NCBI RefSeq assembly: GCF_003946485.1
Contig: NZ_RHOJ01000008.1
Span: 24,130 to 88,129 of the forward strand
DNA length: 64,000 bases
Source: Lacticaseibacillus jixianensis
Lineage (GTDB): Bacteria; Bacillota; Bacilli; Lactobacillales; Lactobacillaceae
Reading direction: 5' to 3'
In this document: positions 33,599 through 41,502 of the stretch, in pieces
Position numbering within the stretch: position 1 is the first letter of the stretch
Layout of the letters: each line of letters starts with the position of its first letter
Made by a program: the position numbers and the translations under genes
Notes under the pieces: generated by a model
Told to the model about the DNA's origin: nothing
The model's database searches: none
Seen by the model: the letters and a program-made list of their open reading frames with translations, nothing else

Positions 33599-35137
33599 TT
33601 ACATGTATTTCGCGCTGAGCCTTAGCAGCTCTTCCTGATTGGTCTTTTTCGTCTCAACGATCCCGGCCAGCCGGCCATCGGACATGACGCCAATGCGGTT
33701 CGTGATGCCCAGGATCTCAGGCATTTCCGAAGACACCACGATGATGGTCTTGCCTTCTTTGGCCATCTTGATGATCAGCTCGTAGATTTCATACTTCGCC
33801 CCGACGTCGATCCCCCGAGTCGGCTCGTCCATCATGAAGATCTGCGGCGCCCGTTCCAGCCACTTACCCACGATCACCTTCTGCTGATTACCGCCCGACA
33901 GGCTAGCGATCAACTCATCTGGGCCCATCGTTTTGGTGTTCATGACCTTGATTTCATGTTGAGTGGCCTTGGTCATCCGCGGATTGGATAGTGCCGGCCC
34001 CCGGCGGTAGGCGTTCAGGTTCGTAATGGTCGTATTGAAGGTCAAGCTTCCCTTCAGAAACAGCCCATTGGCCTTGCGTTCCTCGGTGATCATGGCAAAA
34101 CCGTGCTCCATCGCTTCTTTGGCGGAGTTGAAGTTGCTCAGTTTGCCGTTGAAGTAGACCCGGCCCGCGGCCCGCGTCCGCACCCCAAAGATCGTCTCGA
34201 GCAGCTCAGTGCGCCCCGCGCCGACCAATCCGTAAAGGCCGAAGATTTCGCCCTTGCCGACATCGAAGGTAATGTCTTGCAGGTACGGGGCAAACTTGGT
34301 GGATAGGTGCTGAACGGATAAAATCGTTTTACCCACCGTGTTATCAACTGGCGGGAAGCGGTTGTCCAGCGGCCGGCCAACCATGGCTTTGATCAGCTCG
34401 TTCAGGTTCGTGTCCTTGGTGTTCTTGGTCATGACCAGATGGCCATCGCGCAGCACCGAGACCTCATCACAGATCTGGAAGACCTCATCCATCTTATGGG
34501 AGATGAAAATGATCGAAATGCCCTGACTTTTCAGCATCCGCACCATGTCGAAGAGCTTTTCCACTTCCTGATCCATCAGCGAAGACGTCGGCTCGTCCAG
34601 CACGATCACTTTGGAGTGGTAGGAAATGGCCTTGGCGATCTCGACCATTTGCCGCTGCGAGACGCTCATCTTGCGCATCGGCTGGGTCAAGTTGACCGTC
34701 ATCCCGAGCCGCCGGAACAACTCGGTGGCCTCCCGGCGCATTTGCGCTTCGTTCACAACGCCCAACGAAGTCGTTGGGTAGCGGCCCAGGAACAGGTTAT
34801 CGAGAACGCTGCGATCCAGCGCCTGGTTCAGCTCCTGGTGCACCATCGCGATCCCGTTTTCCAAGGCGTCTTTCGGTCCGGCAAAGGAGACCTCCTTTCC
34901 GTCAAGGTAGAACTCGCCTTCGTCGCGCGTCTTGATCCCAAATAAACACTTCATCATCGTCGACTTGCCGGCGCCGTTTTCACCCATCAAGCCCATCACG
35001 GAACCTTTTTTGACGTCCATGTCGATGTGTTGAAGCACCCGGTTGCGGCCAAATGACTTACTCAGGTTGCGAATGGCAAGCATGACGTCTCCGCCAATCA
35101 CTGGCTTATCCGGGGTCATTATTGTTGATTCCTGCAT
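33599..35137 (-). CDS. mglA: Galactose/methyl-galactoside ABC ATPase (MglA)
   Basis: A 512-residue tandem ATPase of the CUT2 class. The first nucleotide-binding domain has Walker A GENGAGKST, signature MSVSQRQMVEIAKA and Walker B KVIVLDEPTSSL. The second has a degenerate Walker A (GLVGAGRTEL), signature LSGGNQQKVIVGKWL and IFMMDEPTRGID. This asymmetry is normal for sugar importers of the RbsA/MglA type. AAAGGA lies nine bases before the ATG. It is separated from mglB by a long hairpin with T-tract that should reduce read-through. Confidence 0.95.
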   Translation of the reverse strand: MQESTIMTPDKPVIGGDVMLAIRNLSKSFGRNRVLQHIDMDVKKGSVMGLMGENGAGKSTMMKCLFGIKTRDEGEFYLDGKEVSFAGPKDALENGIAMVHQELNQALDRSVLDNLFLGRYPTTSLGVVNEAQMRREATELFRRLGMTVNLTQPMRKMSVSQRQMVEIAKAISYHSKVIVLDEPTSSLMDQEVEKLFDMVRMLKSQGISIIFISHKMDEVFQICDEVSVLRDGHLVMTKNTKDTNLNELIKAMVGRPLDNRFPPVDNTVGKTILSVQHLSTKFAPYLQDITFDVGKGEIFGLYGLVGAGRTELLETIFGVRTRAAGRVYFNGKLSNFNSAKEAMEHGFAMITEERKANGLFLKGSLTFNTTITNLNAYRRGPALSNPRMTKATQHEIKVMNTKTMGPDELIASLSGGNQQKVIVGKWLERAPQIFMMDEPTRGIDVGAKYEIYELIIKMAKEGKTIIVVSSEMPEILGITNRIGVMSDGRLAGIVETKKTNQEELLRLSAKYM

Positions 35138-35176
35138 CCTAATTCATCCTTTCCAGCGCCTGCTTAGATTTTTTTG

Positions 35177-35252
35177 AAAAAACAACTCCAGGTAAGGGGG
35201 CGGCCCCGAAACGCGAGAAGCACTTTTCGGCGATCCCTTATCCCTGGAGTTG
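35177..35252 (-). terminator. Partial terminator / mRNA hairpin between mglB and mglA
   Basis: CAACTCCAGG (minus strand) pairs with CCTGGAGTTG around a further paired interior (TAAGGG/CCCTTA, CGAAA/TTTCG), followed by T6. Placed after the binding-protein gene, it fits the common pattern of excess binding protein over ATPase and permease. Confidence 0.85.
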
Positions 35253-35272
35253 CGGGTGGTGCAGAGGCGGAA

Positions 35273-36535
35273 TTACCGGCTCAGAATGGACGTGTATGAA
35301 GAACCGTTGTCAGTCTTAACCATGTTGATGGCAAACGCGTCATACTCGCTTGGGTTGCCCAGCCGGTTCGTAATGTTCGATTCGGTCTGGCCGTCGCCGC
35401 CGATGTATTCAACCTTCAAGTTCATCAGCTTGGCGTACTTCTTCAGCAGCGGCTGGTAGGTCGCACCCAGGAAGTTATCTGAGGAGTTGTAGATGTCCAG
35501 CCAAACTTTCTTTTCTGGTGAGGTCTTAGTCGAAAGCTGCTTGGAAGCATCAGGATAGGTCTTCGTTGGGTTCATGAAGTCCTTGTAGTTGTCCGCGGTA
35601 ACTGGCACGTTCATCGCGTAGTAGGAACGCTCATTTGCGCGGTATGCGTAGGTGTCACTGGCCAGCACGTTGCCAACCTTGTCCTTCGTTTCGATCCCGG
35701 CCCCCTTCTTGGCACCATCCAACGCATTACGCAGCACGCGCAGGGTCAGATAAGCTTGGACGTCGGCGTGCTGACTGATCGTGCCGCCGTAGCCTTCTGC
35801 GATCGCGGCAACGGCGTCGGAGTTCGCATCGTACCCGAAGGTTGGGACTTTGTTCTTCTTGGACCAAGCGTTGAACATCGCCATGCCCATGCCGTCGTTG
35901 TTCGACGCGATAACATCGATCTTCGGGCCAAGGCTGGATGCCCAAGTGCCGATCGCGTTGCCGGCAGTTGCGGCATCCCAGGTCGCGCCTGAGTTATTCT
36001 TCATTTCCTGAGAAGCCAACTCACGGATCGTGTAGGATTTGCCTCCAACGGTCAACTTGCTGTCCTTCACGATCGCGGACTTGCCATCTGAGTTCATCCC
36101 GGCTGGTGCCGAGTTGATATCGCCGCCCTTCTTCACGCCGGTGCCCAGCGCGGTCCGGACCCCGCGAGTACGCGCGATCGAATCGTTATGGCCAACGTCA
36201 CCGATGGCCAGCACGTAGCCAATAATGCCATCATGGTTGCGATCAATTGTCGCAATGTTCTTGGTGATGTAGTCCTTGACCATCTTCCCTTGAACTTCAG
36301 CCCCCTGCTTCGCATCGAACCCCACATAGTAGGTGTCCTTGTTGAATTTCAGGGTCGTCATGTCAAGCTTCCCGTTACTCGAGTTAGACGGCTGACGGTT
36401 GAAAAAGACCACTGGTTTATCTTTGTTCGCCACGGTCTTATCTGAGCCGCCGCCTGACTTAGAGCCGCAGGCAACGAGCAACAGAGATGCCCCCAAAACC
36501 AAAGACAAAGCCTCAAGTGCTTTTTGCTTCTTCAT
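35273..36535 (-). CDS. mglB: Galactose/galactoside-binding lipoprotein (MglB)
   Basis: A 420-residue extracellular substrate-binding protein of the periplasmic-binding-protein I type. The lipobox LLVACG near residue 20 anchors it as a lipoprotein. DKPVVFFNRQPS and the metal-binding loop DRNHDGIIGYV match the galactose-binding subfamily. An internal acidic and Gly-rich segment makes it longer than E. coli MglB (~330). GGGAGG lies before the ATG. It is the first gene of mglBAC, and a cre-like site lies 31 bp upstream. Confidence 0.93.
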   Translation of the reverse strand: MKKQKALEALSLVLGASLLLVACGSKSGGGSDKTVANKDKPVVFFNRQPSNSSNGKLDMTTLKFNKDTYYVGFDAKQGAEVQGKMVKDYITKNIATIDRNHDGIIGYVLAIGDVGHNDSIARTRGVRTALGTGVKKGGDINSAPAGMNSDGKSAIVKDSKLTVGGKSYTIRELASQEMKNNSGATWDAATAGNAIGTWASSLGPKIDVIASNNDGMGMAMFNAWSKKNKVPTFGYDANSDAVAAIAEGYGGTISQHADVQAYLTLRVLRNALDGAKKGAGIETKDKVGNVLASDTYAYRANERSYYAMNVPVTADNYKDFMNPTKTYPDASKQLSTKTSPEKKVWLDIYNSSDNFLGATYQPLLKKYAKLMNLKVEYIGGDGQTESNITNRLGNPSEYDAFAINMVKTDNGSSYTSILSR

Positions 36536-36565
36536 GGTGTAAAATTCCTCCCTTTGAGCGCGTCC

Positions 36566-36579
36566 TGTATGCGCTTTCT
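36566..36579 (-). promoter_or_regulatory. cre-like site upstream of mglB
   Basis: AGAAAGCGCATACA on the minus strand matches the CcpA consensus at all but one outer position. A TACACT (minus strand) lies ~15 bp upstream as possible -10, so the site would sit near the transcription start and act as a roadblock. Confidence 0.6.
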
Positions 36580-36794
36580 TGATTCTCAGTGTACAGGGCT
36601 TGCGATAAGGGAACCATAGAATATTATTGGCTGGACCTTGAATATTTTTGGAAGTTTAGTTTAAAGAAAATCAATTAAAGTAGCCTTTTGACGGCGAAAA
36701 CAGCTGCTTTCGCGGCATTGTGGGCCCGCCTTGAACACTTGTTTACCAACGACTAGCGCCAATATTTTAGTAAAACTTCCGCCGGCGACGTAAT

Positions 36795-36824
36795 CCGCTA
36801 AGTGCGCGAGCCTTCTGCACCTTC
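36795..36824 (+). repeat. Truncated right end of a hairpin-repeat copy
   Basis: CCGCTAAGTGCGCGAGCC...CACCTTC is the 3' end of a type C unit without its left part, directly preceding the first full unit of the array. The 230 bp before it, from 36580, show nothing else recognisable apart from the mglB upstream region. Confidence 0.8.
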
Positions 36825-37568
36825 TAATCGGGCGACAAGCTCGCAACGGCAGAGCACATAGCTACGCCTGACCCTTCACTCCCTTTGCGAGCAAAGCGCC
36901 TGGCTAGGCTGAGCGTCTGCCTAAGTGCGCGAGCCTTCTGCACCTTCTAATCGGGCGACCGGCTCGCAACGGCAGAGCACATAGCTACGCCTGACCCTTC
37001 ACTCGCTTTGCGAGCAAAGGGCCTGGCTAGGCTATGCGTCTGCCTAAGTGCGCGAGCCTTCTGCACCTTCTAATTGGGCTGCGGCGGGCAACGCGGGAGT
37101 GTGTAGCTACGGCGAGGGCCTCGCCGCCAAAATACAGCGGCAATGCCCTCACCTAGGCTACCCATCCCGCTAAGTACGCCAGCCTTCGCACCTTCTAATC
37201 GGGCTGCGGCGGGCAACGCGGGAGTGTGTAGCTACGGTGAGGGCCTCGCCGCCAAAATACAGCGGCAATGCCCTCACCTAGGCTACCCATCCCGCTAAGT
37301 ACGCCAGCCTTCGCACCTTCTAATCGGGCTGCGGCGGGCAACGCGGGAGTGTGTAGCTACGGTGAGGGCCTCGCCGCCAAAATACAGCGGCAATGCCCTC
37401 ACCTAGGCTACCCATCCCGCTAAGTACGCCAGCCTTCGCACCTTTTAATCGGGCGACGACTTGGCAACGCGGAAGTGATTAGCTACGGTCGCGGCTTCAC
37501 CTGCTGCGCAGGCAAAGCCACAACCTAGGCTAATCATTCCGCTAAAACCGCCAAGTCTTTGCACCTTC
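36825..37568 (+). repeat. Tandem array of six ~125-bp covarying hairpin repeats
   Basis: Units: C1 36825-36947, C2 36948-37070, D1 37071-37195, D2 37196-37320, D3 37321-37445, E 37446-37568. Each begins TAATCGGG (TAATTGGG in D1) and ends GCACCTT plus one base, fused head to tail with no spacer. D2 and D3 are identical apart from the last base; D1 differs at two sites. Every unit folds into an outer stem (for example GGCTCGC/GCGAGCC in C2, GACTTGGC/GCCAAGTC in E), a conserved AAC opposite CTAAG, and a second stem (GCGGGA/TCCCGC in D, GCGGAA/TTCCGC in E, GGCAGA/TCTGCC in C) with inner helices. Stem partners covary between types. No coding capacity. Confidence 0.92.
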
Positions 37569-37604
37569 AAAAAAAGCCACCCCAGGCGGTTGGCTGAGGC
37601 GGCT
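37569..37604 (-). terminator. Orphan minus-strand terminator next to the repeat array
   Basis: AGCCGCCTCAG pairs with CTGGGGTGGCT (two G-U pairs) and is followed by T7 on the minus strand. No minus-strand gene lies directly upstream of it, so it may be a relic or may end a non-coding transcript. Confidence 0.75.
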
Positions 37605-37762
37605 AACGATTGAAGAGGAGTAGAACAGAAATGACAAACTACTGTCGCTTGAGGGCAGCTCCCAGACGACAGTTGCAGTTTACCCCCTGCACGCACCGCT
37701 GGCAAAATATCTGCCTCGCCCCTTTTAAAGCCCCAGCCCTGCGCCGCGCCACCGCATACTCG

Positions 37763-37768
37763 TATAAT
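37763..37768 (+). promoter_or_regulatory. Probable -10 box of the PPK2 gene
   Basis: A perfect TATAAT 29 bases before the start; no good -35 is seen. The stretch 37605-37762 also holds an ACTGTCG...CGACAGT hairpin (37644 onward). Confidence 0.5.
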
Positions 37769-37797
37769 AGAAGCAGACCAGCAAAGGAGGCCAGCTC

Positions 37798-38688
37798 ATG
37801 CAACTCGACTTATCGCACTTCACGTACACCGGCAAGGGCGACTTCAAGCTCAAGGACTGGGACAATGATATTCCTAAAACTGAACAGGGGCTCACTGAGG
37901 AAGAGATCAGAGCCGAAATCGCCCAGGACGTGCAGACGCTCGCCGCCGCTCAGAGTATGCTATACGCCCAAAAGCGGTACAGCTTACTCTTGATTTTCCA
38001 GGGCATGGACGCTGCAGGCAAGGACGGGATGATCCGGCATGTGATGACCGGTGTCAATCCCCAGGGCACGACGGTTGTCTCCTTCAAACAACCAACCGCC
38101 GAGGAACTCACCCACGACTATCTGTGGCGAACCCGGGTCGCGTTCCCCGCGGCCGGCAACATCACGATCTTCAACCGGTCACACTACGAGGAGGTCTTGG
38201 TCGACCGAGTCCACCCCGAGAACCTGCTGGCTGAGCACCTGCCTGGCATTGACAGCGTGGCCGACGTCACCCCGCAGTTCTGGGCACAGCGCTACAAGGA
38301 CATCCGCCAGCTGGAGAACATGGCCAGCCGCAACGGCATCGTCGTTGAGAAATTCTTCCTTTACCTCAGCAAAGACGAGCAGAAGGAGCGGTTCTTGGAC
38401 CGCATCGAGCAGCCGGATAAGAACTGGAAATTCTCCGCCGCCGACATTCAGGAGCGCCGCTTCTGGACCGACTACCAGGAGGCCTATCAGGACGCCATTG
38501 GTGCCACTGCGACCAAGCACGCCCCGTGGCACATCATTCCCGCCGACAACAAGTGGTTCGGCCGCCTGATCGTGTCAAAACTGATCTTGGCGCGCCTGGC
38601 CAAGCTGCCCCTGGCCTACCCGGCGGTGACCGCGGCGCAAAAGGCAGGTCTGCACGCCGCGCTAGCAGAATTGACCCAAACAGACTAA
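37798..38688 (+). CDS. ppk2: PPK2-family polyphosphate kinase / polyphosphate:nucleotide phosphotransferase
   Basis: A 296-residue single-domain PPK2. Walker A is GMDAAGKDG (69-77), followed by the family segment IFNRSHYEEVLVDRVHPE (from 124) and the KFFLYLSKDEQKERF lid region. PPK2 enzymes use inorganic polyphosphate to phosphorylate nucleoside mono- or diphosphates, restoring ATP or GTP under stress. Whether it prefers AMP or ADP cannot be told. GGAGG lies nine bases before the ATG. It is a single gene on the plus strand with its own promoter and terminator, next to the hairpin-repeat array. Confidence 0.93.
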   Translation: MQLDLSHFTYTGKGDFKLKDWDNDIPKTEQGLTEEEIRAEIAQDVQTLAAAQSMLYAQKRYSLLLIFQGMDAAGKDGMIRHVMTGVNPQGTTVVSFKQPTAEELTHDYLWRTRVAFPAAGNITIFNRSHYEEVLVDRVHPENLLAEHLPGIDSVADVTPQFWAQRYKDIRQLENMASRNGIVVEKFFLYLSKDEQKERFLDRIEQPDKNWKFSAADIQERRFWTDYQEAYQDAIGATATKHAPWHIIPADNKWFGRLIVSKLILARLAKLPLAYPAVTAAQKAGLHAALAELTQTD

Positions 38689-38861
38689 GCCTTGAGCAAG
38701 TGAAAGGCCCTGCCGTTTCCGCTTCGAAACAGCAGGGCCTCCGTCAGGGAAAACATCGCTTGAGCGCTGTGCAATGGCGCCAGAATGGCCGGCTTCTTGC
38801 GCCACCATCATTGTATGCCCGGTGCACGTCGCCGGCAAAAGATATGACTTGATCACAGGGG

Positions 38862-38904
38862 GCCCCGCCATCATCCGGACTGGATGACGACGGGGCGCTT
38901 TTTT
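38862..38904 (+). terminator. Terminator downstream of the PPK2 gene
   Basis: GCCCCGCCATCATCC pairs with GGATGACGACGGGGC, then GCT6. A second hairpin without a T-tract (AGGCCCTGC/GCAGGGCCT, 38705-38740) lies between it and the stop. The remaining bases to 39058 hold nothing recognisable. Confidence 0.85.
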
Positions 38905-39058
38905 CTTCAGTTCATGTGGGACACGGGGGATGCAGGCGAACCACCGCCATTTTTTACTAAAAAGTAGGTTAAACACCTAATTATCAGACCCACCGCATGC
39001 CTCGGCGATGGATTTAAGCCCGTTGTGCTTCCGCAACCTCACCACCGCCGACACTATT

Positions 39059-40672
39059 TTAGGCCAGGAGGATCGCTCTGACTTCGTAGGGTCGCAGCGT
39101 CGCCGTGTGGGCCACTGCGTAATTATGAACGAGCTGCTCGCCGGCAGCCGCGGCGGCGGGGCAGGCAACGGTCTCTGCCGTGAAGTTGGCGGTGACCACC
39201 AGGGTCTGGCCGTCAAGCGTGCGGGTATAGCACCACGTCTGCTCATTGGTCGGGTCAAGCAGCGCGTACTGAGCGTAGACGATCAGCGGATACTTTCGCC
39301 GCAGGGCAGTGAGGTGCTGGTAGAAATAATACAGGGACTGGGGATCCGCCAAGGCCGCCTTGGCGTTGATCGCCGGATAATTGGGATTGACCTCGATCCA
39401 CGGTCGCCCCTGCGTGAAGCCAGCGTTGGCTGAATCGTCCCACTGCATCGGGGTCCGGGCGTTGTCCCGTGAGCCGTGATGAACGCCTGCCATCATTTGG
39501 TCAGCCGTGAGCTGGCCGGAGTCAACGAACTCGTGGTAGGCGTTATACGTTTCGATATCCCGGTAGTCCGCGAGCTGGCGGAACGCGACGTTGGTCATGC
39601 CCAGCTCCTCGCCCTGATAGATGTACGGCGTCCCCTGCATCAGATGCAAGACCGCGGCCAGCATCTTGGCAGACAGGACCCGGTACTGGGGCCGATCGTC
39701 ACCAAAGCGGGAAACCACCCGCGGCTGATCGTGATTATTCCAGTAAAGTGAGTTCCAGGCTTTGCCCGCCAGCACCGTCTGCCAGCGCGACAGGATGGTC
39801 TTGAGCGCCACCAGCGACCACGGGTGCTTTTGCCACTTGCCAAACTGAGGGTCAAAATCCACCTCCATGTGGTCGAACTGAAAAAGCATGTTGAGTTCGT
39901 GCGCGTCAAAGCCGGCATACTGAAGTGCCTCTTCCGGCACCGTGTCGGAAGTCTCGCCGACGGTCATGATATCGTAATGGCTGAGGACTTCTTGATTCAT
40001 TTCCCGCAGGTAGTCATGGACCCGCGCGCCGTTGCGCGGGAAATACGTGAGGTCGTCTGGGACCCCGTGCTTATCGATCAAATTGATCGCGTCTAGACGG
40101 AACCCATCGATCCCCTTGGCGAGCCACCGCCGCATCATCGCGTAGATGTCCTGGCGCATCGCCGCGTTGGCCCAGTTCAGGTCGGGTTGTTTTTTGGAGA
40201 ACAGGTGCAGGTAGTACTGCTTGGTCTTCGCATCGAATTGCCAGGCCGGGCCCGAGAAGTTCGACTGCCAGGCGTTGGGCCGATCGCGCCAGAAATAGTA
40301 GTCCCGGTAAGGATTGGTCAGGCTGGCGCGGCTGGCCTTGAACCACGGGTGCTCATCTGAGGTGTGGTTGGCCACCAGGTCCATGATCAGCCGCATCCCG
40401 TGGGCGTGCACGGCCGCCAGCAGTTCATCAAAATCCGCCATCGTGCCAAAATCGGCCATGATGGCCTCATAGTCGCTAATGTCATAACCGTTATCATCAT
40501 TCGGCGATTGGTAAACGGGACTCAGCCACAGCACCGTGACCCCGAGCTGCTGCAAATAATCCAGGTGCTGCATGATCCCGCGCAGATCACCGATCCCATC
40601 GCCGTTGCTGTCCTGAAAAGACCGCGGATAAATCTGGTACACGACCGCTTCTTGCCACCAGTGTTTTTCCAT
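39059..40672 (-). CDS. GH13 alpha-glucosidase (oligo-1,6-glucosidase/maltase type)
   Basis: A 537-residue cytoplasmic GH13 enzyme. The conserved regions are DLVANHTS, GFRLDAINLID with nucleophile Asp194, acid/base Glu240 in TVGET and Asp315 in WNNHDQPR. The residue after the nucleophile is Ala195. In this subfamily Val at this place goes with alpha-1,6 activity and Ala or Thr with alpha-1,4 activity, so maltase-type hydrolysis of alpha-glucosides is more likely than isomaltase. GGAGGTACTG precedes the ATG. It is the last gene of the GH65-pgmB group, 137 bp after pgmB with a terminator between. Confidence 0.92.
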   Translation of the reverse strand: MEKHWWQEAVVYQIYPRSFQDSNGDGIGDLRGIMQHLDYLQQLGVTVLWLSPVYQSPNDDNGYDISDYEAIMADFGTMADFDELLAAVHAHGMRLIMDLVANHTSDEHPWFKASRASLTNPYRDYYFWRDRPNAWQSNFSGPAWQFDAKTKQYYLHLFSKKQPDLNWANAAMRQDIYAMMRRWLAKGIDGFRLDAINLIDKHGVPDDLTYFPRNGARVHDYLREMNQEVLSHYDIMTVGETSDTVPEEALQYAGFDAHELNMLFQFDHMEVDFDPQFGKWQKHPWSLVALKTILSRWQTVLAGKAWNSLYWNNHDQPRVVSRFGDDRPQYRVLSAKMLAAVLHLMQGTPYIYQGEELGMTNVAFRQLADYRDIETYNAYHEFVDSGQLTADQMMAGVHHGSRDNARTPMQWDDSANAGFTQGRPWIEVNPNYPAINAKAALADPQSLYYFYQHLTALRRKYPLIVYAQYALLDPTNEQTWCYTRTLDGQTLVVTANFTAETVACPAAAAAGEQLVHNYAVAHTATLRPYEVRAILLA

Positions 40673-40746
40673 CAGTACCTCCTATCGCGATTGAAGCGAA
40701 CTTTTACCGCGCGGTGCCGCACTCCGGCACCCTGGCGCCAGCGCAC

Positions 40747-40773
40747 AAAAGGGACCAAAGGCTGGCCCCTTTT
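40747..40773 (-). terminator. Terminator after pgmB
   Basis: AAAAGGGGCCA pairs with TGGTCCCTTTT (one G-U), ending in T4 on the minus strand. It separates pgmB from the GH13 gene and may act as an attenuator. Confidence 0.8.
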
Positions 40774-40809
40774 ACTTGCCGCTTGGGGCTCACCAGGTGC
40801 GGCAAGGCG

Positions 40810-41487
40810 TCACTGCACCGGGTGCGCCGCCATAAACGCATCCACGATTTTCGGCAGCGCGACGTCCGCAGTCGTCGTGAAGTTCAAGTCAGCCTGGTGC
40901 AGCAGCTTCGGATCGCCGATCCCAACCGCAAATTCGCCGGCCGCCTTGATGGCCTGAATGCCGGCCACCGCGTCTTCAAGGCCAACTGCCTCGCTTGGCG
41001 CGATTTTCAGCAGCGCCGCGCCGCGGGCAAAGATCTCCGGATCCGGCTTGCCGCGGTGCAGCGTGGCCGGGTCGACGATCGCATCAAAGTAATCCGTCAG
41101 GCCCAGGCCGGTCAAGATCCGCGGCGCATTTTTGGACGCCGAGGCGAGAGAGATCCCGTACCCGCCGGCCTTGATATCATCCAGGAACTGCTTCATTCCC
41201 GGCAGAATGTCGCTGGGGGTCATGTGACTGATCAGGCTAATGTAGTAATCGTTCTTCTCGGTCGCAAACTGCGCTTTTTGCGACTCCGTGTAACGGTTCT
41301 CCTGGTTGCCGAACCGCAAGATCACGTTCAGCGAATCCATTCGGCTGACGCCCTTTAGCTGCTCGTTCACACTCGGATTGATCGTGATCCCCAGCTCGTC
41401 CTTGGCGATCTTGGCCCACGCCTGATAGTGGAAGCGGGCCGTGTCCGTGATGACCCCATCTAAATCAAAGACAAATCCTTTCAGCAC
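40810..41487 (-). CDS. pgmB: Beta-phosphoglucomutase
   Basis: A 225-residue HAD-superfamily enzyme converting beta-D-glucose-1-phosphate to glucose-6-phosphate. The catalytic pair is Asp8 and Asp10 in VFDLDGVITDTA; LKGVSRMDSL, the SASKNA loop and GLEDAVAGIQA complete the family pattern. The start is GTG at 41487, eight bases after AAGGGG. Directly downstream of two GH65 phosphorylases, it uses the beta-glucose-1-phosphate that they release, sending it to glycolysis. Confidence 0.96.
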   Translation of the reverse strand: MLKGFVFDLDGVITDTARFHYQAWAKIAKDELGITINPSVNEQLKGVSRMDSLNVILRFGNQENRYTESQKAQFATEKNDYYISLISHMTPSDILPGMKQFLDDIKAGGYGISLASASKNAPRILTGLGLTDYFDAIVDPATLHRGKPDPEIFARGAALLKIAPSEAVGLEDAVAGIQAIKAAGEFAVGIGDPKLLHQADLNFTTTADVALPKIVDAFMAAHPVQ

Positions 41488-41502
41488 TATAATTCCCCTT
41501 TT

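Noticed and set aside
36825..37568. CRISPR-like array
   Set aside because: Repeats are fused without unique spacers, are 123-125 bp long and vary together as whole units; no cas gene is present.
36825..37568. Integron attC cassette array
   Set aside because: No RYYYAAC/GTTRRRY core pairs at unit ends, no genes between units and no integrase in the window.
37610..37993. Small frame upstream of and overlapping the PPK2 gene
   Set aside because: It overlaps PPK2 out of frame, has no recognisable domain and its ribosome binding site is too distant.
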